From contig CM060195.1 in the NCBI GenBank assembly GCA_030549335.1, positions 12,429,501 through 12,493,500 of the forward strand: a DNA stretch of 64,000 bases, given 5' to 3'. Positions 58,358 to 64,000 of the stretch are shown here, piece after piece (the stretch's first letter is position 1; each line of letters begins with the position of its first letter). The DNA comes from Pontederia crassipes. Lineage: Eukaryota > Streptophyta > Magnoliopsida > Commelinales > Pontederiaceae. The position numbers and the translations under genes were made by a program. A model generated the notes under the pieces. That model had not been told where the DNA came from. It did not search any database and saw only the letters and a list, made by a program, of their open reading frames with translations.

Positions 58358-59516
58358 TGTTGGATCCCAAAAGAGACCAAGAGGGGGAGTGAATTAGTGT
58401 TCAAAAACCAAAGTTATCGATTTAACAAAACACGTAGTGGAAGCTTAAAATCGATTCTTTAAACCTTTTAAAAATTCTTACAACTCAGATCACATCAAAC
58501 ACAATATGAGAGGGAGGGGGAGAGAGAGAATTCAAACACAATGAACACAGTGGTTGTTGACGAGGTTCGGCCACACCTTGGTCTACATCCCCTATCCAAA
58601 TTCTCGACATCGAGACCGCCGAAGATTCCATTAGAACTCTTCCTTTATTCCAAATGGGACAAGGAAGAAAAGCCCTTTACACCACTGTCTTTTCTCCGCG
58701 ATAAGTAAGGCACACCTATCCTCCAATTAAACTAGTTTTTTCTCTCGCCTAAGAGGTAAGATCTCGAACCTCTTTTACACGGGAGCTCTTTCAATTTTTC
58801 TGAACAAAATGTTTCTCTATTTTACAATGCTATGCTCACAAGAAGACAAGAGAGAAAGAAGAGAAAACTCTAAAATGAAAACTTCAAGAAAAAGGTCTTC
58901 TTTTGATAACTTGAAGTTTTTCTTCAATGAGTGGATGGATGCCTTTGCTTCTGATTTGGCACTCCTTTTATAGTCTTCAGTATGTGAAAAATTCATCCAG
59001 AATTTGTTTCACAAATTTTGCCTTCAAAATTGACCGTTACTATTCATTTGACCCGGAAGCCGATCGTCTGGTCTATGCGATCGTTGCGTGATTTCTTTAG
59101 CTTCTACGTTTGATCGGTCGATCGGACCATCAATCGATCAATCGACCAGTATTGTCTCGACGTCAATCGAGGTAGTCTCAGTTTTGATCGGTCGACCAAC
59201 ATCTCCATTCGGTCGATCGGCCTTCTTTGCTTCGATCGGCAGGTTGATCGACATGCACTATTTTGAGCATAACATTTTGCACAGTTATCCAAATTAGTTA
59301 ATCTTGGATTCTATGGATAGCTCATAGGATTTTCTATAACTTTGATATTCATCATTAATTCATAATCTAATAAGGTCATAGTCAATTATTTAATCATAAT
59401 ATAGTGCATAAACTGGTCTCTGTTTCTTCAAACTCTTTCAGCATTTAACTTTAATTTTTTCGAGGTTTGCATCATCAAAATATAATTTTATATGTCATTA
59501 AAATTTTGTTCCAACA
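58358..59516 (-). repeat. 5' LTR of copia A
   Basis: 1159 bases, TGTTGGATCC to TTCCAACA, closely matching the 3' LTR. It holds an array of GATCGGTCGATCGG-like units at 59045-59260, also present in the other family LTRs. Confidence 0.93.
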
Positions 59517-60200
59517 CAATTGTATGGACTTCTTTCCTTGATACGCCATTGTACTGTCCACCTTGATACGCCATTGTACTCCATCTTTCTTGATAGTGAC
59601 ATGGGCATAAGATGATTGCTGAATTCTCCTCTATGTTGTCTTCATATGTGCTGAAAATTTGAGGAGTTAATTCTGCAACTTGCTTCTCAAGTGTGTGGAT
59701 TTTGTTCTCCATCCCTTCGAATTTGATTTGAATTTCTGAATGTTGTGGAGGAGGAGATGGCATATCACTAGCAATGTGTTGGCTTTTAAGTTGAGTCAAT
59801 TTGGCCTCCAAGTTGTTGATTGATTGATCTTGTACTTTGAGATTCTTTTTTATTGTTTCACTGAATTGCTGAAACATGTCCCGAGGCTGGTTGTTGGCTC
59901 TGATGAAGATTCAAATATTGATTTAATAGCTCTCTCTGTCCTTTTGCTTTGTAGCCTGATGTTGTCAATTTGACTCTCCATGTTTTCAATTTGATAATGT
60001 TGAGTGGAAAGTTTCTTCAGCAAAGGATCTAATAATTGTTTGAGCATGGTAGATAGATCTTGTGATGAATCTTCATTATGAGCTTGTTGAGGCTTCCTTG
60101 TAGTGCTTTGTATTGATGACGTTTCCTCGACTTCATCCTACTGGACAGCAAGGTTATTTTCCTCAACTTGTTGAATGATTGTCGTTTTCTTCTTCACCAT
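59517..60200 (-). pseudogene. Gag-like coiled-coil gene of the tRNA-Asp element, 5' part
   Basis: Starts at ATG 60200 (MVKKKTTIIQQVEEN), about 150 bases from the primer site. It continues through 60047-59850 and 59877-59517 with stops near 60139 and 59880. The sequence is rich in heptads (LKVQDQSINNLEAKLTQLKS, MENKIHTLEKQVAELTPQ), indicating a coiled coil. No zinc knuckle or catalytic motif is seen. It is split by copia A at 59516. Function as gag is inferred from position. Confidence 0.65.
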
Positions 60201-60352
60201 TGAGGGTGTGAAGATATGTTCATGATGATTAAGTTGTGTACAAAATAAGTGACCTGAAAGCTTAGACAACTAGAAACAAAGTCAAGTAAACAAGGAAATA
60301 AAAATTCTCAAAGTAGCTTATACGAGATAGAATAAGAGTTATGAACAATAGT

Positions 60353-60370
60353 TCTCCGGCAATGGCGCCA
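60353..60370 (-). promoter_or_regulatory. Primer binding site, tRNA-Asp type
   Basis: Minus strand TGGCGCCATTGCCGGAGA, complementary to plant tRNA-Asp with small differences, six bases inside the LTR edge at 60377. It is the same primer type and spacing as the Athila element at 5503. Confidence 0.88.
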
Positions 60371-60376
60371 AAAACT

Positions 60377-62074
60377 TGATGCGTTGTATTTCTAATAAAT
60401 AAATTTGCTAGAAAGTGCACTAGTCGTATCAAGTAATAAAGTAGAGAGTAGAGTATCGAACCCACGAGGAACTAAGTAAATTTAATCTATCTCAATAATC
60501 TACTAGGAGAAGAAAAGGGTTTTGTGGTGTGCAATCATAAAATTAAAGGTGCAGAAAATAAATGATAAACAAATAAAATAAACTAGTGTTGAGTCTTGAG
60601 AATTATGGTTGATTAATGTAAAGATAAACTGTATGATCCTCTGTAATGGTTGAGTTATAACAGTAAATAATAACTTCGATTCTTATGACGGATTAAGAGT
60701 ACCTAAAGTATTGATCTCCCAAGACGAGTAAACCAAACTACCTTAACTTCTAATAAAACTAATAACCGCAAACGACGAGTCAATTAATAATTTTATAGAG
60801 AATTAAGATGCATGAGTATGTATCTCCTACACTATTATTCACACATAAATTTGGACAGAATAATAGACCGCACGAAATTTAGCACAAACGTCGAGTTACC
60901 AAACAAGTGTTATGTATGATTAACTTAGAAGTTAAAGATCAATTATCAAAGTAATAATAATTCTTGAAACTAAACACTCCTCCTATAGGTTTGTAATCTA
61001 ATCTCAGAAATCAAATCACTTATCAAAAGGCAATGAACTCAACATGCATAATCAAAAGAATCCGAAAAGTTTAATTAACTCAACTAATAACAGGGTTCAA
61101 ATAGTTTTCCTTCTTGAAAAGAATATAAAAATCTCTATTACAGAAATAATAAACTATAAGAAATATATAAAAGAGCATCCAAATAAAAGATAGAAGAAGA
61201 ATCCTCAGCCTTCTGGACCTCTGGACATTGCACAGCACAATCGACGAGTTACTGTACAATGTTCTCCTTTGGTTGATCTTCACGCTTCGAAATTCATCCT
61301 CTGCAATATGGCACGGCTCCTAGGTCTCAAATATCACCAAACACACATTTTTTCTATCTCCTAGTGCCTCTATTTATAATCTCTAGGTGCCCCAAGAGTT
61401 TTGGTAGAGTTTTGGTTTGATTCAATCTTTTCATGTTAAAACAAGTAAATTCGGAGTAAACTTTGATAGGTCTTTAAAACCATCCAAAATGCCTTCAAAT
61501 TTGAGGAAATATGTTTCCTAATCATCCCTGAGGCTTAGGATAAAGTTTGAGTTTGATCTGGGCTTGAAATTCTCAAGAAAAGTCAAAGAAATCTCGAAAA
61601 CAACCTTCGTAACAGCCTATAAACGCTCTGTAATGGCCTGAATATGACTTTTCACGGGCCGTATCACTGATTTCACAGCCTTCACAGTGTCCAAATCAGA
61701 GTAAAAGTGTGGTTTTAATGCTCCGTAACTTGTACCTCATGGCCCGTAACTCGGACAAGCTTTTTGAGCAAAACTAGGTATTTAACGGGCCGTTACAGAC
61801 CTCTCATCACTCGTTATATTGATTTCAGCTTTGGCAACCTCCGCTAAATTTCACTTTTCAGATCCGTTTGAACTCCGATTTGAGCTCGATTTTCTCCGGT
61901 GGCTTCCCAACTCAATTATCTTGTTATTTCTGTAATAAAACATATAATTTGGATAGATTTCCATGTTTGTAAAATTAAAACAAATAAGGCCATAAATTGA
62001 TGCATGCTATATGAAAATGAATCGAAATGTAATTAAATGCATGGCTAATTATATGTTGTATTTTGCGTGCATCA
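60377..62074 (-). repeat. 5' LTR of the tRNA-Asp element
   Basis: 1698 bases, TGATGCGTTG to GCGTGCATCA, with the primer site on its left. CGTAG (62075-62079) would be the target duplication. It shares the AAGTGCACTAGTCG and CCCACGAGGAAC blocks with the solo LTR at 44058. TCACGGGCCGTA and AACGGGCCGTTACAG palindromes occur at 61655-61810. Confidence 0.88.
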
Positions 62075-62113
62075 CGTAGATGTAACGACAGGAAGGGACA
62101 GCGCTAAATCGAC

Positions 62114-62116
62114 ACT

Positions 62117-62169
<53 letters not shown>

Positions 62170-62300
62170 TATGTATATGTATATGCATATGTATATGTAT
62201 ATATATGTATATGTATATGCATATATGTATGTATATATGCATATTTATATATGTATATGTATATATGCATATATGTATATGTATATTCATTGAATTTATT
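62114..62300. repeat. TA/TATATG microsatellite in CACTA 4
   Basis: About 26 TA units followed by TATATGCATATG variations. The Ile/Tyr/Cys/His-rich frames on both strands here are repeat artefacts. Confidence 0.9.
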
Positions 62301-62429
62301 AACAAGTTTGTGTCACATCAACGTCACATTGAAGATAGCATCTCTTATATTCCTATACTTATATACATATAGGTATATTATTATACTTTTATGAATACAA
62401 TAATAATTAATATCTAATTTATTAAAGTT

Positions 62430-63029
62430 TAGTGAAGGAAGCGTATATGTGACAATGGCACCACATTAGTGTCACTTTAGGGACGCATCGATTTAGCTCC
62501 ACAATGATGTCATAGTGGACATGGTGCAACTCCTTTAGCGCCATAATGGCATCGAAAAGAGTGTGACACTAACTTTGACAAATCGCAGCACCATATTAGC
62601 GTCACAACTAACTACGGCGTAACTTATTTAGCATAACAACTAACTAAGGCATAACTTATTTAGCGCCACAACTTGCCGACGCCACGATGACGCTGAATAT
62701 AACCTCTCACTTTAGTGTCGACTTGGCGTTGTAGTCTTCGAGGCGCTAAAGTATGTAACACAGCATCATGAATTTACGATGCTAATGGGGCACTAATATT
62801 TGCCGCATATTTGCTTGCTCGTGTGTGCAGTTATAGTGTCCAGAAGGCTCCAACAGGGCATCGCATTGTTTAAACACTAAGGCAAAGCTAAGCCGAGGCA
62901 AAAGCGAGGCTATTTGCATGACAAATACTAATGCTAAAGAGACGTTGTTGCATCACAAAGGGCATCACGTTAGCGTCGCTGATTTTGAGACGTTAATCCG
63001 CATCACTATTATGCATATTTCTTGTAGTG
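62430..63029. repeat. Right subterminal repeats and terminus of CACTA 4
   Basis: TTAGCGTCAC, TTTAGCGCCA, GATGCTAA, GACGCTGAA and similar units in both orientations, ending with CATATTTCTTGTAGTG at 63029. Contains a local duplication of AACTAACTA-GGC(A/G)TAACTTATTTAGC at 62600-62660. Confidence 0.82.
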
Positions 63030-63189
63030 ATAAATACAAAACTTTCAAGAGCTTATATAAAAAATTAAAATATTGCATAAAAGTTTGAGAGATAAATGAT
63101 ATGTCAAATTTATCTTAGATATATAAAATAGCTTAAAATTTGATGCGATAAAAAATCAAATAGTAAGATCATATATGAAAGATGATGAG
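63030..63189 (-). mobile_element. Resumed fragment of copia B
   Basis: 160 bases of copia internal sequence beyond the CACTA. ACAAAACTTTC and AAAATATTGCATAAAAGTTT match copia A around 56540-56590. It ends where the Athila LTR begins; ATGAG (63185-63189) would be that element's target duplication. Confidence 0.7.
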
Positions 63190-64000
63190 TGATCACTTGC
63201 TGATCACTATATGATTTTAACCCATTTTAGATGAAATTCATACATATCGAGTCTCATTTTTGCCTATTTTTGGGCCAATTATACTTGGAATGCAAACATT
63301 GTGATAACTAGTTGATATTTCTCATTTCATACTTATTTCCATGTGCATAGAGGTTCTGAAATGCCAAAATCCATTAATATCTAAATTCTATGCCAAGTTA
63401 TCATTTTGAGGACAAGTTATCATTCTTAAGTGTCAAATTATCATTATTTTGAATGAACTGATTTTCAATGGTTTTCTTGCCCTAAATCCATCATTATCAT
63501 GTATAAATCATATTTGGATAGTTACATCTCAACTTGTGCAAAGTTTTAAGTCCATTTGAACAAGTTATCATTTTTCAAGTGCCAAGTTATCGTTAAAGGG
63601 CAATTCTATCATTTTGACATGCAAAACCATTAATTCTGCACAAGGACCTTAAGCAATCATCTTATTATTGTTCTAACTCATTGCTGGTCAAATTTCATCA
63701 CATTTGGATAATCAAAACTCAAGTTATCACAAGTTATCGTTTTTAAGTCATATAAGTTATCGTTTTTGGGGCACTCAAGTTATCACTCCTTAGGAATCTC
63801 ATTCATATTTGATTTCTGACATCATTCACTTGTCACTCTAATCAATTTGATGCCTGAAATGCTTTGAACCATCCATATTAGGACATTTTCCAAGATTTTC
63901 ATAAAGTTATCATTCCGGGCCCTTGAATTCATTCATATCGATATAAGTTTTCATTCTTGCACAACACATAATCCCATCTGATATTTAAACTGGTTACCAG
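63190..64000 (+). repeat. Athila LTR, inverted relative to the copy at 5527-8320, runs off the window
   Basis: Begins TGATCACTTGCTGATCA and follows the outer 810 bases of the left LTR (8320 down to about 7515) on the opposite strand, with perhaps 85-90 percent identity and shared TGATAACTT motifs. It is either the 5' LTR of a plus-strand element or a solo LTR; the window ends before this can be decided. Confidence 0.92.

Larger units (their letters stand above)
54979..59516 (-). mobile_element. Ty1/copia element A, gag only, with perfect target duplication
   Basis: LTRs at 54979-56124 (3') and 58358-59516 (5') flank 2.2 kb of internal sequence. The 5-base duplication CAATT is present on both sides (54974-54978, 59517-59521). 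It has an initiator-Met primer site, a gag gene and a polypurine tract, but nothing resembling protease, integrase, RT or RNase H, so it must have depended on another copia element. LTR identity by eye is about 90 percent. It is inserted in the gag-like gene of the tRNA-Asp element. Confidence 0.95.
51747..62074 (-). mobile_element. tRNA-Asp-primed LTR element with gag-like protein only
   Basis: On the minus strand: a complete 5' LTR (62074-60377), primer site, gag-like gene (60200 leftward, interrupted by copia A at 59516-54979), an unusual palindrome-rich stretch (54240-53200), a GGGGACAATGTTGAG motif near 52935 that precedes the polypurine tract in Athila/Tat elements, and a partial left LTR (51747-52255, matching 60939-61440). 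No protease, RT or integrase is visible, so it resembles the large non-autonomous gag-only elements of plants. The left LTR is truncated and the left target duplication was not found. Confidence 0.65.
50900..63029. mobile_element. CACTA element 4, non-autonomous, with nested LTR elements
   Basis: The left terminus CACTACAAGAAATC (50900) and the right terminus ATTTCTTGTAGTG (63029) are perfect inverted copies over 13 bases. Flanking triplets are GTA and ATA, one mismatch from a duplication. Copia B sequence is contiguous across the two edges, which supports them as one insertion. Subterminal repeats lie at 50915-51330 and 62430-63029. Without the inserted retroelements it is about 1.8 kb, with no transposase gene. 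Confidence 0.85.
49188..63189 (-). mobile_element. Ty1/copia element B, interrupted by a CACTA and truncated
   Basis: The 3' LTR (49188-50377) and about 520 bases of internal sequence lead up to the CACTA at 50900. The same internal sequence resumes at 63030-63189, where AAAATATTGCATAAAA matches 56560-56585 of copia A. It then stops at the Athila LTR (63190). The rest of copia B, including the 5' LTR and any genes, is missing from this window. Its LTR starts inside the gag fragment to its left. Confidence 0.8.

Noticed and set aside
62067-62372. Ile/Tyr/Cys/His-rich frames
   Set aside because: A translation of the TA/TATATG microsatellite in CACTA 4.

Overview
This 64 kb window is AT-rich repetitive DNA from a flowering plant nucleus. 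The evidence is plant-specific transposon families: Athila-type and chromodomain Ty3/gypsy elements, Ty1/copia elements with initiator-Met primer sites, and En/Spm (CACTA) DNA transposons with TNP2 and Transposase_24 genes. I see no convincing host gene, rRNA or tRNA. I cannot name the species.

Layout. 1-8320: an Athila-type element on the minus strand (integrase, RNase H, RT, protease, gag, primer site, a 2.8 kb 5' LTR); its 3' end lies outside the window. 8321-11160: non-coding DNA with a long AAT microsatellite. 11160-11712: a CACTA end fragment. 11713-15540: decayed DNA, possibly an old LTR. 15541-31365: a CACTA stack three deep. The outer element carries a broken TNP2 gene and a broken Transposase_24 gene. 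It is interrupted by a second CACTA (20526-29403, duplication GTA), itself interrupted by a third, inverted one (21496-27320, duplication TGC) with a nearly intact Transposase_24-type gene. 31366-37422: non-coding DNA with a small terminal-inverted-repeat element (33898-34877). 37423-43109: a structurally complete but coding-dead chromovirus on the minus strand. 44058-45359: a solo LTR (duplication AATAC). 45360-48396: a decayed copia element.

48640-64000 is a five-level nest. An old Athila-type gag fragment is cut by copia B (49188 onward). Copia B is cut by a CACTA (50900-63029). That CACTA holds a tRNA-Asp-primed gag-only LTR element (51747-62074), which holds a gag-only copia element A (54979-59516, duplication CAATT). 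The remnant of copia B ends at a second copy of the left-hand Athila LTR, now on the plus strand (63190 to the window end).

How the parts work together. No element here looks autonomous. The outer CACTA lost the catalytic middle of TNP2 and the middle exons of its second gene, while the inner CACTA keeps the second gene but has no TNP2. The chromovirus has several stops and an altered integrase catalytic residue. Copia A and the tRNA-Asp element encode only gag-like protein. The most unusual signals are non-coding or structural: a TGATAACTT motif array inside the Athila LTR, a dense array of degenerate TCACGG/CCGTGA palindromes in LTR-related DNA, strand-asymmetric GC-rich tracts in the CACTA elements that recall the GC-rich control region of maize Spm, and a run of repeated mini-exons at the start of the Transposase_24 genes.
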